Source of the DNA: Ascaphus truei
Taxonomy: Eukaryota > Chordata > Amphibia > Anura > Ascaphidae
Direction: 5' to 3'
Assembly (NCBI GenBank): GCA_036426205.1
Contig: CM071586.1
Span: forward strand, 11,575,768 to 11,639,767
DNA: 64,000 nt
Shown: positions 1 to 10,631 of the stretch, one piece after another
Layout: each line of letters opens with the position of its first letter
How positions within the stretch are numbered: position 1 is the first letter of the stretch
The notes under the pieces: model-generated
What the model was told of the DNA's origin: nothing
The model's database searches: none
What the model saw: the letters and a program-made list of their open reading frames with translations, nothing else
Position numbers and translations under genes: made by a program

Positions 1-26
1 TTCCCGCGGGTATGTCTTTGGAGTAT

Positions 27-353
27 TGTCACGGGAGACCAGAACTTTTAACACCAAAATTACCCGGATCCTTTTACTGAACAAAGCAAGAGATAAAATA
101 AATTGTCATTTATTTACACAATGAACATACACAGCTTGATTTACAAAATATTACAAAAATACACTTACTGGGACGGGGTAAAACGAAATATTCTACTTCC
201 AGAACAAAATCTTTGACAAAGGGATATTATCCCGAAACGCGTCAGAGTACTTTTTTGTACCCCTCACTCACCATGGAATAAAAGTTCTTTAATGGATTAT
301 ATTGGTGTCCAGCACCCGTCTCTTCTATACAGCTGTGCTCAAGTAATGAAGCT
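27..353 (-). mobile_element. Fragment of Gmr1-like LTR (3' part)
   Basis: It begins TGTCACGGGAGACC on the plus strand, the reverse complement of the 3' end of the long LTR family found many times in this window, and contains the family's internal AAATAAATTGT tract. It breaks off at the MITE that follows. Most of the LTR is missing and no target-site duplication can be shown. Confidence 0.5.
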
Positions 354-595
354 GCTTACATTTTATTTGTATTCATAGTGTGCGTGATCAGGGGGTTTCC
401 TGAGATGAACCACATTGATTTCAGCCTTGGGGTCCCACTGCTTCCTGAGATACAGGCCCCGGTAAGCACTGCAAGTATCCCTGCAATGTTAAAATCCTCT
501 GCATCACGTGACCGGTCCCCAAGGCTGAAATCAACTTTGTTCAGCTCAGGAGACCCCATGCTCATGCGCACTATGAATAAAAATAAAATGTATGC
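354..595. mobile_element. MITE with long terminal inverted repeats
   Basis: The first and last roughly 75 bases are inverted copies of each other. Both arms share a TACATTTTATTT-like start, CATAGTG, then a CTGAGMTGAAC block and GATTTCAGCCTTGGGG. No coding capacity. A related palindromic relic lies at 2190-2440. The superfamily cannot be named. Confidence 0.6.
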
Positions 596-607
596 ATCTT
601 AATTACC

Positions 608-2116
608 TGTCACGGGAGACCAATGCTTTTAACACCTTAATTACCCGGATCCTTTGATTGAGCAAAGCAAGAGATAAAATAAATTGTAATTTATTTACAC
701 AATGAACATACACAGCTTGATTTACAATTACAGCAACAAAAATGCACTTACCAGTTACGATGTTACGTCTTATTACAGGATGGAACTTAGATGGAACTAA
801 CTTTGATGGAATTTAGTGGAACTGTTACCTGGTGGACTGCATGGATTATTATAGGGTTAAAACTATCTATACTTAACCTGGCCAGCCAATCTCTGCGTGG
901 GAATAAATTATCCCACCTATCCTGGAGTTTTGCCAGTCCTGTGTAGCCTGGCAGAGGGAGCCTCAGCATAGCAACTGGGCATGTGTGACAAACATCATCT
1001 TCCCCCACTTGTCACTAAGCATATGGGACCCTGACCCTCTTACCTGACACCGTTCAGTCTGGGCAGAGGGACAATTTGCCAGATGGCTTATTGAAGTTCC
1101 CTTCCTTCACCCTTATTTGCTAACAAAAGGTTCAACACCTCCACGTCTCGGATCACCTTTGAAGCTTAGGGGCAGAGTAGACACTGGCTACCATACAAAG
1201 GGATTTTAATTTACACTGAATGACTTCCTCTGACATTACTTTAAACATATAACTCTTAGGAAACTTTCATTCATCAATTTTTATAACGCTTTAATAAAAT
1301 TGTGTGAACCTTTTTTTAATGGTTTTACCTGACCAGCACTCTCAGCGAAATTCCACTTGCTAGGACATTCCTAGCAGAAGTTAGCTAAAAGCTATTCACT
1401 GGGCTGCGGGCCGCTGGTTTTTAAAACTCTTTTTCCTTTGCGTGGTTTACAGGGAAACACTGTTACAATAACTCATACATTTGAAACATGACATTACTTT
1501 CACCACCTTATCCCTGGTGGGAGACACACAGACAGGTTTCATACAATTACAGTATTATTATTGCCTTTACTGCGTCGCAGAACTGACACTCCACACTTTA
1601 ACTTAAAACACCTATAAATCTCTTCACCTTATACTTGTACTGAACCCCACACTGAGTTCTGGGGTTTGGGCATATACCGGGACCTGTAATGTAATTCAGT
1701 TCCCTGCCAGTTCTTACTGGCCTGGTCTGTGCTGAAGCAGGGAGATTTGGTGGTGAGCTGTAAACTGCTTTCTAGGGAGGATTTTATCCGGTGGTCTCTG
1801 TTGGTCATGTCCTCAGGAGTCTGGGGGGATTCCTGAGTACGTGTTTTGGGGTAACCCGCAACACCGGCCCCCTTCTACCTAAACACACCCTGAAAACATG
1901 TTACCGTAACATCACCCCTGAAACTCACGCCCTGCACATCCCCGCTGGCTGGCACTCCTGGAACAGTAAAAATACACATACATCTTTGTTACAAATGCAG
2001 TTACATGCCATGATTGGATTGGATAGCTGACACTCCCAATTCCCGAATATGGCTCAGGGGCACCCAGCCGGGCCAAATACCTTTATTTATGGCATGGGCA
2101 CCCCTTCACCGTCACA
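608..2116 (-). mobile_element. Solo LTR of Gmr1-like Ty3/gypsy element, TSD TTACC
   Basis: A 1509-bp LTR on the minus strand. On the plus strand it starts TGTCACGGGAGACC and ends CCTTCACCGTCACA. It is flanked by a perfect 5-bp target-site duplication, TTACC at 603-607 and 2117-2121. This fixes the ends of the LTR family in this genome. No internal region remains, so it is a recombination product. Confidence 0.85.
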
Positions 2117-2143
2117 TTACCTTAGCAGCTAACCGCTAAGGTA
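2112..2143. repeat. Short perfect hairpin beside the LTR
   Basis: A CATTACCTTAGC arm and its reverse complement GCTAAGGTAATG are separated by a short loop. The upstream LTR inserted exactly at the left arm (TSD TTACC). It is probably the end of a palindromic MITE. Confidence 0.5.
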
Positions 2144-2189
2144 ATGATTTTTTCTATGGGGGAGGGTAGGGGTTCGATACTAGTGTGCA

Positions 2190-2440
2190 GGAGCAGGGTG
2201 TCTTCTGAGCTGAAGAAAATTGATTTCAGTCTTGAGGACCACCTACTTCCTGAAATACAGGCTCCATTATGGGGTGCCGGTATCTCCTACAATGTTAAAA
2301 TCCCATGGTCATGTGACCCACAGGATTTTAACATGGCGGGGACACAGGCACTCCGTAACGAGGCCTGTAACTAGGGGGTCCCTGGACCTGAAATTATTCG
2401 GTTAAGCTCCAGAGACCACCTGCTACAATACTGTAATATT
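2190..2440. repeat. Palindromic MITE relic
   Basis: The left part (CTGAGCTGAAGAAAATTGAT, CAGTCTTGAGGACCACC) is an inverted, diverged copy of the right part near 2385-2430. It resembles the MITE at 354-595. 2441-2760 holds nothing recognisable apart from the 3' flank of V2R-A. Confidence 0.45.
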
Positions 2441-2763
2441 AAAATTAAATAAAACCCCTGCAATTGCCTGTTAGAGGGGTGCAGGTAGAGTCACTGATTC
2501 AGTCTATCTTTAATTGGGCGTCTCTTACAGACAGGTAGGATTAACACAGCAGGGACCCCTGCAGTGTTAATCTGATCGCTCATTAGTCTGTTCCAGCAAA
2601 TCTAGCAAGGATCTCGGGGAGATCCCGAAAACAAATTTGAGAAATGGTGGAATCCTGGCCGCTGCATCTGTATAACAAAAATGTCATTGGTTAAAAGCCC
2701 TACCCCCTCCAGCCCCTGGAGGACTCAGAATTTTGGGGATTGACAATATTAAAAATATCAATA

Positions 2764-2769
2764 TTTATT
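2764..2769 (-). terminator. Poly(A) signal of V2R-A
   Basis: AATAAA on the minus strand, 104 bases past the V2R-A stop. V2R-B and V2R-C carry AATAAA at nearly the same distance (104 and 100 bases), which supports a 3' UTR of only about 120 nt. Confidence 0.6.
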
Positions 2770-2872
2770 GTGCCAAATTCCAGATACAGAATAATAATAT
2801 AAAGTAACAATTTGAATTGAAGTAAAACATTTTTTTTGTAGATTTAACATTTTAGATATTTTGTGGAATCTC

Positions 2873-3783
2873 TTAACTTGAATTTTTGTCTTTCCCCATA
2901 AGACGTTCTCTCGAGTTCATGTTGGGTCGGAATAATATGACGAAACATTTTGGCACAAACATGCAGACCACCAGAGCCCAGCTGGAAGACAGGATGGCGA
3001 AGACCTCCATGGCCACGGTGTACTTGCCACGTGCACTGAGGGAGGCTGGGATAAAGGACACCCAGACACTGAGGAAGGCCAGCATGCTGAAGGTGATGAA
3101 CTTGGCCTCATTGAAGCTGTCAGGGAGCCGCCTTGCTTGGAAGGCAACAGTGAAGCTGATGGTGGCCAGGAGGCTGAGATATCCCAGCATGCACCAGAAG
3201 GCAGTGGGGGAGCCCTCGTTACACTCAGCGATGATGAACCCAGGTTGGCTTTGGATGTTGTTTTCTTGGAAGGGTGGAGAGAACACCAGCCAAGAGAGGC
3301 ACACAAGGAATTGTAAGAAGCAGCAGAGCACTATTATCATGTAGGACACCCAAGGGCTGGTCAATTTTCTCAGCCTGCTTCCTGGTTTGGTAGCCATGAA
3401 GGCAAAGACCACCATAAAGGTTTTTGCCAAGATACAGGATACACAGAGGGCAAAGACCATGCCAAAAGCAGCCTGGCGCAGAAGACACTTCCCAGGTTGG
3501 GGATAACCAATGAAAGCCAAAGAGCAGAGGAAGCAGAAGGACAGGGACCCCAGGAGAAGACAACTGATGGTGTAGTTGTTGGCTCTGACAATTGGAGTGT
3601 TCTTATAATGGATGAAAATCCCAAAGATGGAAACTGGAATAATGGAGGAAAAGACACTGGTTGCAGCTAATGTGGCACCCAAGGGCTCTTCATATGATAG
3701 GAACTCAATGGTCTTTGGGAGGCATCTGTCTTTCTGGAAACTGGGCCACATATCCCATGGACACTTGGAGCAATCAACCGAGT
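2873..3783 (-). CDS. V2R-A exon 6 (end of nine-cysteine domain, 7TM, stop)
   Basis: 911 nt, the same length as in V2R-B and V2R-C. The acceptor TTATTGTTCAG precedes the first base. The split codon gives Asp followed by SVDCSKCPWD. It encodes seven helices, LRRGEP-type sequence being upstream in exon 5, and ends with a TAA stop. Confidence 0.95.
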
Positions 3784-6700
3784 CTGAACAATAAAGGTGT
3801 GAAAAAGACACTTAAACACTTAACATATATTTTTTGGTCCATGGAAATTATAAGATCTGCTCACCTGTCTGGTTGGATATCTCTCCTTGGGGACAGGGGA
3901 CACATTGGAAGCAGCAGGCAGGCTCCCCTCTTCTCAAAATCCTCCTGAACCCTGGTGGGCAGCTCTCACTGCAGACAGATTGGGGAACCTTGGAGACAAT
4001 GTATAGTATGTTGAACAAGTCCCAATATGCAATGCAGTGAGAGAGAAAGACTCATAGCTCCCTTCTGTCTCTGTCACCCCGTGGGGTAAGGGACAGACTC
4101 AAATCTCCCTTCTATTTGATGGACTTTGTCATCCTGTGATGGTTAGGACAGACTCAATGTTCCATAAGTCCCTTATATTGGTTTTCGGCATTCCCTGCGG
4201 TGGGACAGAAACATTCCATGGGCCATAGGTCTAACTGACAAAGAAGGGATATATTCATAGTTTACAATTGGAAACTTTCAAGACCTCCCAATAATTATAC
4301 CATTTGTTATCTAAAACATTGCCAACATATGCAGCAATGTAAAGACACAATGACTAGCCTGTCAACTTCCCCAGACGACTAGATTCGCACAAGATTCACC
4401 AATTCAATTTCTTGCGATATTGCATTTGTAAAATATGATAAATTCAATCATTCTGAGTACACTGGCACTGACATGTTCTCATTGCTGACTGGGATCTTTG
4501 CGAGGCGCGGTGCAGGAACATGTACGGGGCCTCGGCTCTTACCATCTCTGGGTAATTATATGGAGTCATCACCCCCTGCATGGTCTCATTATTCTGGTTC
4601 CGCATCGTCAAATGGCGTCAGATTGCCATGAAAACGGGACGTTAGGTGCCACGAGGCATCATGTTGTCAGAGAAACACAATGCTTTGGACATCACGGAAC
4701 CATAATGACGGGACCATGCAGGGGGAGATGACTGGAGGTAAGGAGATGCTGCTGGAGAAGGTAAGTGAGTTACAGATGTCCCGCGCTCTTCCACCACAAT
4801 CAGTTTAATTGTCGTGGAGGGTATTATGGGGCTTCTGAAACAGTGGGCTTCGTTTTCACAGGCACTGATGGCACCGCCATGAAGACAGCCCTGCATTATT
4901 TTTACAAGCAAAGTTTTGAAACTGCATACCTGTCTTCTCCCTGAAGCCCACATCAAAGCACTTGCATTGATATTAAAGGTGTTCCCATCTGAGGCCGCGG
5001 TATCGTAGCTTCCCACCTTGACCTGCCTCATCATGCCATCTGCACCCAGCTGCCAGTTCACAATATCGTACACTGCAGGAAGGTCCCCATTCCTATCGAA
5101 GAAGACCTCTCTCCCATTGCTTAACCTTACACGTACGTTCTGGATGTAGAGTAACAGCTGCAGGGAGGAAAAATGTTAATCCCTAAATGATTTGCCCTCT
5201 ATTGTCTGACATTGTCTACTAAACATATTGTTCAATCTCTCAACCCTTTTAAGAAGATGGATTTTGAGAGACCCCTTTCCACCAGTTGTGGGATTCTTAA
5301 TGGCAACATCCCATGAATGGGAATCGTGTGTTGCTATTTTCCCTAGAACTTGCACCTACTTGGGTTGTATTTTATTTATTTATAAAATGTTTTACCAGGA
5401 AGTAATACATTGAGAGTTGCCTCTTGTTTTCAAGTATGTCCTGGGCACAGAGTTATGATGACAAATAATATATGGTTACAAATACAGCTACATAAATGAA
5501 CAGGGTATACATTATATATACAGCCGGGCCCCCGGTATACGGCGGGTTCCGTTCCAGGGGCCCGCCGTATAGTAAAAATCGCCGGAAAGCGGATCCGGCG
5601 ATTTTCAGTTCTGTGCATGCACAGAACGGCGTTTTCGCCGTTCTGCGCATGCGCGGCCTATGGTCTGCACGCGCAAACTACGATATGTGCGTGCAGACAA
5701 CGGTCTGCGCATGCACGCCGGGCGCAACCGCCCGTTCTGCGCATGCGCGACTGAGGATCAAAGATGGCGGCCCCCTTCTCGGTGCCGCCGTATCGGCGGA
5801 TCGCCGAAAAGTGAAGTGCCGAGAAGCGGGGCCCTGTTGTACAGTAATACATTGCATGCAAGTTAGAGAAGATGTATATTATTGGCTTATGTAACAGTTA
5901 CAGACCAGATTAAAATGTGAGACAGCCTTAGTTTTGAAAGAACTTAAACTGGTGGTGGATGTGTTATTTGTAATCATGAATCTCTTTTATTCCACTTCTC
6001 CAAACAAGGTCTGCCATCCCTTTTTCCATGAGAAAGCTCTGTATAAGCTACCACATATATACAGTATACAGTACCAGTCCTGTTCTGTCTTTAGTATGTA
6101 TGGAAACTGTGTTACTCAGTGGAGTGGAGAAAGTAAGAATAAAGAGCTGGAGTTTCCATGTGAACACTCTACTGCGGTCTTTGGGTATTTTCAATAAAAT
6201 TACAATAAATATTATTACAGCTAGGAAAATAATAAAACTAAGTTTGGATAATCTGCTTTAAAGGGCATCACATGGATCTCACTTTCAAAATAGGTCATAA
6301 TAGGTGGAACGGAGACTGGGGGAAGATTAGGGACTTTCACTTACTTCATTACTGCACCGCAGAGTAACAAAGACACACTGATACATGACCCCCGAATTGT
6401 ATTGACTACAAGGTTAATTGTACCTTCACATAAAACAAATGATTAATAGAGATGGGCAAATTTGTTTGGTGGATTTGGATCAGACTGGCCGGATTCTTTT
6501 GTTGACAAATTTCAGCGGATCAGTTTCAAAAATGGCCGTTCTCCTATTTTTCTAAGGAGAAGGCTCTGTATTCTTGACCACTGAGATATAACAGTAATTT
6601 CCTGCCTTAAGTATCTAGGGAAAACTGTGCTACTCAGTGAAGTGGAGAAAGTAAGAATAAATAGCAGGAGTTACCATGTGCACACTATACTACAGGCTTT

Positions 6701-8929
6701 GGGTATTTTCAATAGAATTACTATACATTTTATTACAGCTAGAAAATGAATAAAACTAAGGTTGGTTAATCTGCTTTTATAACTCATAGAGAGAATACTG
6801 GGGGAAGAACATTCTCATACTTCATTCATGACCCCTCAATAGTCTTGATTACCAAGGTCAATTGTACCTTCACATAAAACAAATGATTAACATCAATTCT
6901 TACCTGCCATGGTTTGAAATTATGAATATCTGCACAGCTTCCATTATAAAACGGTCCTCTTCCCTCCTGGCATGTTTTCAGATCATGCAGAGATTTGGCT
7001 ATAATATAAATAGCTGTATAGATGTTGTAGGAACCTCTTACGTTGGACACATCATTGTAACTGTTCTGGATACTCTCTAAAGTCTCATTTCCCATGCACA
7101 ACTTTGCAATATTCTTCAATGAGCCAGAGATATAACTCTGCTCCAAAAATTTGCATCCAAATGCTTCTTCCCAGAACTTTTTGGCCCAAATTTCACCTGT
7201 GGTATTGAAGATACGGATGCTGTTGAGATATTCTCTAAATCCTTCAATCTTTGAGCTGTAGAAAGCAAAACCAATGCAACCAGAGAATATTGCAGAGTAT
7301 TTCTCCACTGCTAATATGTTTGAGATGGACCAAGCTTCACTGGCAACAAAGATCTTTCCAGTCACGTTCTGCCTCAGCATCTCATCAAGAAGTGGAATCA
7401 TGTCAAAATCTGTGGAGAAGACCACCACAGCCTTGGCCGTTGAGTCTCTGATGACCCTGATAAGGTGGGGAGTATTCTTATCCAGACGGCTGAGCAGGAT
7501 GAATTCTGTGAAGGCCACACAAGCTCCAGCATTGAGGATCTCCTGCTTAATGACCTGTATGCCCTGTTGCCCATAGTCATTTCCTAAGGCTACCAACCCA
7601 ACCCAAGTCCAGCCAAAATGCAACACCAGCTGGGCTAGTCCCTGGGACTGGAAGGCATCGCTGGGGACAGTCCTGAAGAAGGAAGGGAACTGTGTCCGGT
7701 CACTCAGCAGGAAACTGGTCGCGTAGATACTGATCTAAAGTGACAAATGTGAGTTTGATAAGGTACAACTAACCTGTTTCCCTGAAAACATCCATATTAG
7801 GAGAGTTAATACTTAATATTATGACAATGTTTTTTCTGAAACATCACATACAAACATATATATATAAAGATAATGAGATAAAGTGAGCAGTATAATAACT
7901 CAATTCAAAGCCATAAGTATCTGTCTTAATATGCATTGTTGGTAGTTAAGTGTTTAGTTGCTATTGGAAAGAGAACAATGAGATAATACGTTCAGCACTG
8001 TGGACAGCTATCACTGATTTTTACCTGTGGGGTTCTGTACAGACCAAGGATATGCGCCATGAGAATGGAATAGGTGGAGGTTGAGTGTCCAATGATGGCA
8101 GTAAGAGGTGGCTTTTCCCGGCATGAGTAATTGGGGATACCCTGGCTCTGACCTGTTAAAATCTTCAGGGTCCCATCCAGCTCCCTCTGCAGTACACGAC
8201 AAGAGTCGTAGATTTGAAAGCCCAGGGTGAGGTTTGGGAGGAGGTCATGTCTTCTGTTGATCTCCTCTATGGTGAACCTCATGGCCTGGAACTGTGGGAA
8301 GACTTCAGAATAGAAGCTGAGGGTGAGATGGAAGAAAGTAAGGATGTGACCCTTTACTATAGAGAAATTGAGTAGGGTAGATAGAGGACAGGAAAGACGA
8401 TGGGACAAACATCATAATTACATTTCATCTACCCAAGGAAGAGATGGAGCTGGAGGAGAGAAAGATAGAAGGAGAAAAAGAGGGTAGAAGAGCGACATAG
8501 AGAGGAGGAATGGAGAGTGAGAAAGATGGAAGGATTAAGAGTAAAGACATATAGAGAGAGATGAAAGCGAGAGTGGGACATAAGAGAAAGAGGAAGATAA
8601 GGAGAGAGTAATTTAGAAAGCAAAGGGATCGGTAATACAAAAAATAATAAAATAGGAGAGAGAGAGAACAGTGAAAATGTGAGATACAAAGGACATTTTA
8701 AAGCTTACAATTTACAGGCTCCCTGTCGGGGGGTCTCCATGAAAATGTTTTCCAGGTGCTCTATGTCAACATGGAAGGCAACCACTATGCCTATTAAGAC
8801 ATCTCCATGCTCGTAGAGCCCAGAGAGTTCTGAGCCCCGCAGTTTGCACCCCAGGCTGTCAGAACGAGAGGCAGGAGTGAGGTAGGAGAGAACAAGATGC
8901 CATATAGACCAGTATAGAAGGGACATCAT
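2873..8929 (-). CDS. V2R-A: vomeronasal type-2 receptor, complete, six exons
   Basis: Family C GPCR of vomeronasal sensory neurons. Known relatives bind peptide or amino-acid cues through the extracellular Venus-flytrap domain and signal through Go. Six exons (221, 292, 831, 228, 124 and 911 nt) join in frame with GT-AG introns to give 868 residues. A signal peptide covers about residues 1-22. The flytrap spans roughly 25-520 and contains LGNDYG and ASEAWS. A nine-cysteine domain covers about 530-595 and holds exactly nine cysteines. Seven hydrophobic helices lie near 602-624, 638-658, 668-695, 709-732, 759-782, 792-815 and 820-847. Intron phases are 2, 0, 0, 0, 1, the usual V2R pattern. No stop or frameshift is visible. 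The start is the first of two consecutive ATGs. It lies head-to-tail with V2R-B and V2R-C, consistent with tandem duplication. Confidence 0.94.
3865..3988 (-). CDS. V2R-A exon 5 (nine-cysteine domain)
   Basis: 124 nt between acceptor TCTCCAAG and donor GTGAGC. It encodes VCSESCPPGFRR, then LRRGEPACCFQC, and ends at NQT. It supplies six of the nine cysteines. Confidence 0.95.
4046..4215. repeat. Imperfect tandem repeat in V2R-A intron 4
   Basis: About three diverged units of roughly 60-70 bp built on GACAGACTCA, a CTCCCTTCT block and a GTCACCC block. The same array occurs in V2R-B intron 4, so it predates that duplication. Confidence 0.5.
4930..5157 (-). CDS. V2R-A exon 4 (flytrap C-terminal part)
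   Basis: 228 nt between acceptor CCCTGCAG and donor GTATGC. It encodes LLLYIQNVRVRL, then DIVNWQLGADG, and ends GRRQ. Phase 0 on both sides. Confidence 0.95.
5521..5839. mobile_element. Tc1/mariner-type MITE at a TA site in V2R-A intron 3
   Basis: A 319-bp GC- and CpG-rich island in AT-rich intron, flanked by TA on both sides. The ends are inverted (CAGCCGGGCCCC left; reverse complement of the right end CAACAGGGCCCC). It holds internal hairpins, several TGCGCATGCGC-like palindromes and AAGATGGCGGC. Translations across it are artefacts of the open GC-rich sequence. Confidence 0.7.
5980..6446. repeat. Intron 3 segment, copy 1 of a duplication
   Basis: Similar to the segment at 6553-6890 and to V2R-B intron 3 at about 20935-21403. 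It shares ACTGTGYTACTCAGTG, GGTATTTTCAATA and CACATAAAACAAATGATTAA blocks. It ends exactly at the left end of the hAT-like fragment. Confidence 0.6.
6447..6548. mobile_element. Left-end fragment of hAT-like MITE
   Basis: Starts TAGAGATGGGCAAA right after ATGATTAA. V2R-B has the same element inserted after ATAATTAA at the same intron position. The right end is missing here. Confidence 0.55.
6553..6890. repeat. Intron 3 segment, copy 2, without MITE
   Basis: Second copy of the intron block, directly upstream on the genomic strand of the exon 3 donor. At the point where V2R-B carries the hAT-like element this copy runs on uninterrupted (AAATGATTAACATC), so it shows the empty site. Confidence 0.6.
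6904..7734 (-). CDS. V2R-A exon 3 (core of Venus-flytrap domain)
   Basis: 831 nt, phase 0 to phase 0. Acceptor CACTTTAG, donor GTAAGA. It encodes ISIYATSFLLSDRTQFPSFF, GWTWVGLVALGNDYG, then KIFVASEAWS, and ends NFKPWQ. No stop codon. Confidence 0.95.
8025..8316 (-). CDS. V2R-A exon 2 (flytrap lobe 1)
   Basis: 292 nt between acceptor CTCACCCTCAG and donor GTAAAA. It encodes FYSEVFPQFQAMRF, the EEINRR motif, LGFQIYDSC and a GHSTSTYS ligand-pocket-like stretch. Confidence 0.95.
8440..8690. repeat. GA-rich simple sequence in V2R-A intron 1
   Basis: Long purine-rich tract of GAGA and GGAAG units. The matching intron of V2R-B holds a longer (GA)n array. Translations of the opposite strand are low-complexity artefacts. 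Confidence 0.6.
8709..8929 (-). CDS. V2R-A exon 1 (signal peptide and start)
   Basis: 221 nt from ATG to donor GTAAGC. It encodes MMSLLYWSIWHLVLSYLTPA, a good signal peptide, and SLGCKL. A pyrimidine tract and TGATTGCAG lie directly upstream of the ATG, so a noncoding exon may precede it. Confidence 0.88.
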
Positions 8930-9039
8930 TCTGCAATCAGACAGAAGAAAGAGATTCAATCCTAATCCTTCATTTATAGGAGGGGAAATCAGAACCCTGC
9001 AATGTAGTAGTTACCCACACATTATGTACTATGCTTTAA

Positions 9040-9265
9040 TACTATGTGCCGTAGGATAATAACATTATCTGAGCAGAAGATGGAACAAAATAGAGATACC
9101 CTGCATAATTATACAGTGCAGCATGCTTACTACCAGTGTATAGATACTCTGCATAATTATACAGCGCTTCATATTCCTTATCTATATATAGAGATACTCA
9201 TCATCATTATACATCGCAGCATGTTCATTGTCAGTATATAGATCCTCATTATACTGTTTTATATG
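9040..9265. repeat. Minisatellite upstream of V2R-A
   Basis: Three to four imperfect units of about 46-50 bp with ATAATTATACAG, a CAGCATG block and CAGTGTATAGAT. The same repeat, longer, lies upstream of V2R-B (24755-25050). Confidence 0.55.
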
Positions 9266-10631
9266 TCATTGAATGCATGTTATGTTTTTCCCAGTGTTTT
9301 CCCTCTTGGATTTTCCTTGTGTGTCATGCCCAGCCTTACCCCAGCCCAACCCCCCCCCCCCCCACCCAGGGAGAGCGAGAAAGGCGACAGAGAAGATAGA
9401 GAGGACAGAGACAGGCACAAGAAACTGTCGGAAACGAGCGGAACAGCCAGAGAACAAAGCACTCGAGTCAGGGAATGCATAAATTATGATGAGTAAAGAT
9501 ATAAGGTGTATCTCACACAATGTCAAAGGCTTCAACAGCCCAGCTAAACGTAAGTTGGCCTTTAGAGATTACAAACGTCTCAAGACAGATATTTTCTTTC
9601 TTCAGGAGACCCACTTCTCTAAGGGCAGTTTCCCTAAATTTCTGGATAAAGACTTTAGAACGGTACATATAGCCTCAGCGAGAGAAAAAAAGAGAGGGTT
9701 AGCTATAGCAATACATAACAGAATAACATATCAGGTAGAAAAAACGCTGGCAGATAAAGAAGGACGATTCCTCATCCTCGTAGGGTCCATACAAGGTCAG
9801 CCCCTCACGTTGGCATCTATCTACGCCCCATGCGAGCCGGCGCCGGCATTTTTTTCCCTTTTTTTCCAGAAACTACACAGAGAAGCAAAGGGAAACATAA
9901 TTGTAGCTGGGGACCTCAATAGGACATTAAACCCCAACCTAGAAGGGTGTACAGCTACTAACCTCCCCCTCAGACAGGACGTACTAAACATTACCCAAGT
10001 ACTACGAGACTGTCAACTAGTAGATATTTGGAGAGAGCAACATCAACAGGTTAAAGACTTTACGTTTTACTATCAACCGCCATAACCGATATAGCCGGAT
10101 AGATTATTTCCTTGTATCCAATAGACTGGTCCCGGTGGTCTCCCATACAGGGAAACACGATATTTCGTGGTCAGACCACGCACCAATAGAGCTGCGGTGC
10201 ATGTTAAATTTACTAGACAGACCAGGAGCAAACTGGAGACTTACTGAGCTGTTACTCAAAATTCCAGCCATTATGAAGGAGGTAGAAGACAAAATCACAG
10301 AGTATTTTGTAGAGAACGAGGGTAGCGTGACATCACACTCCATGTTGTGGGAGGCACATAAGGCTACCCTCAGGGGATCTCTGATGTCTCTGGCGGCTAG
10401 GTGCCGGAGGGAGCAGGATCACCAGATTCAGGAGTTGCAGGAGAAATTGGCATCCCTTACTGCAATACATAAAACCCTAAAGCAAGACGCTACCCTGAAA
10501 GAGATTTCAGATATCAAATACCAGTTAAACATACGTTTAGCCTCCCAGGTGGAAAAGGAGATGAGCTGAACTAAACGTAGCTTCTTTGGGAAGGCGAACA
10601 AGCCGGACACCCTTTTAGGTAATAAGCTTAG

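Noticed and set aside
236..250. CCGAAACGCGT as another hammerhead-like motif
   Set aside because: No pairing stem precedes it, and the sequence belongs to an LTR.
2886..3344. Long plus-strand frames over the V2R-A 7TM exon (also 18195-18545 and 56208-56654)
   Set aside because: They are antisense shadows of exon 6 and recur in all three paralogues only because the sense strand is conserved.
9263..9535. Frames around the C-run before the LINE as an ORF1
   Set aside because: Short, low complexity and without zinc knuckles; more likely LINE 5' untranslated sequence.
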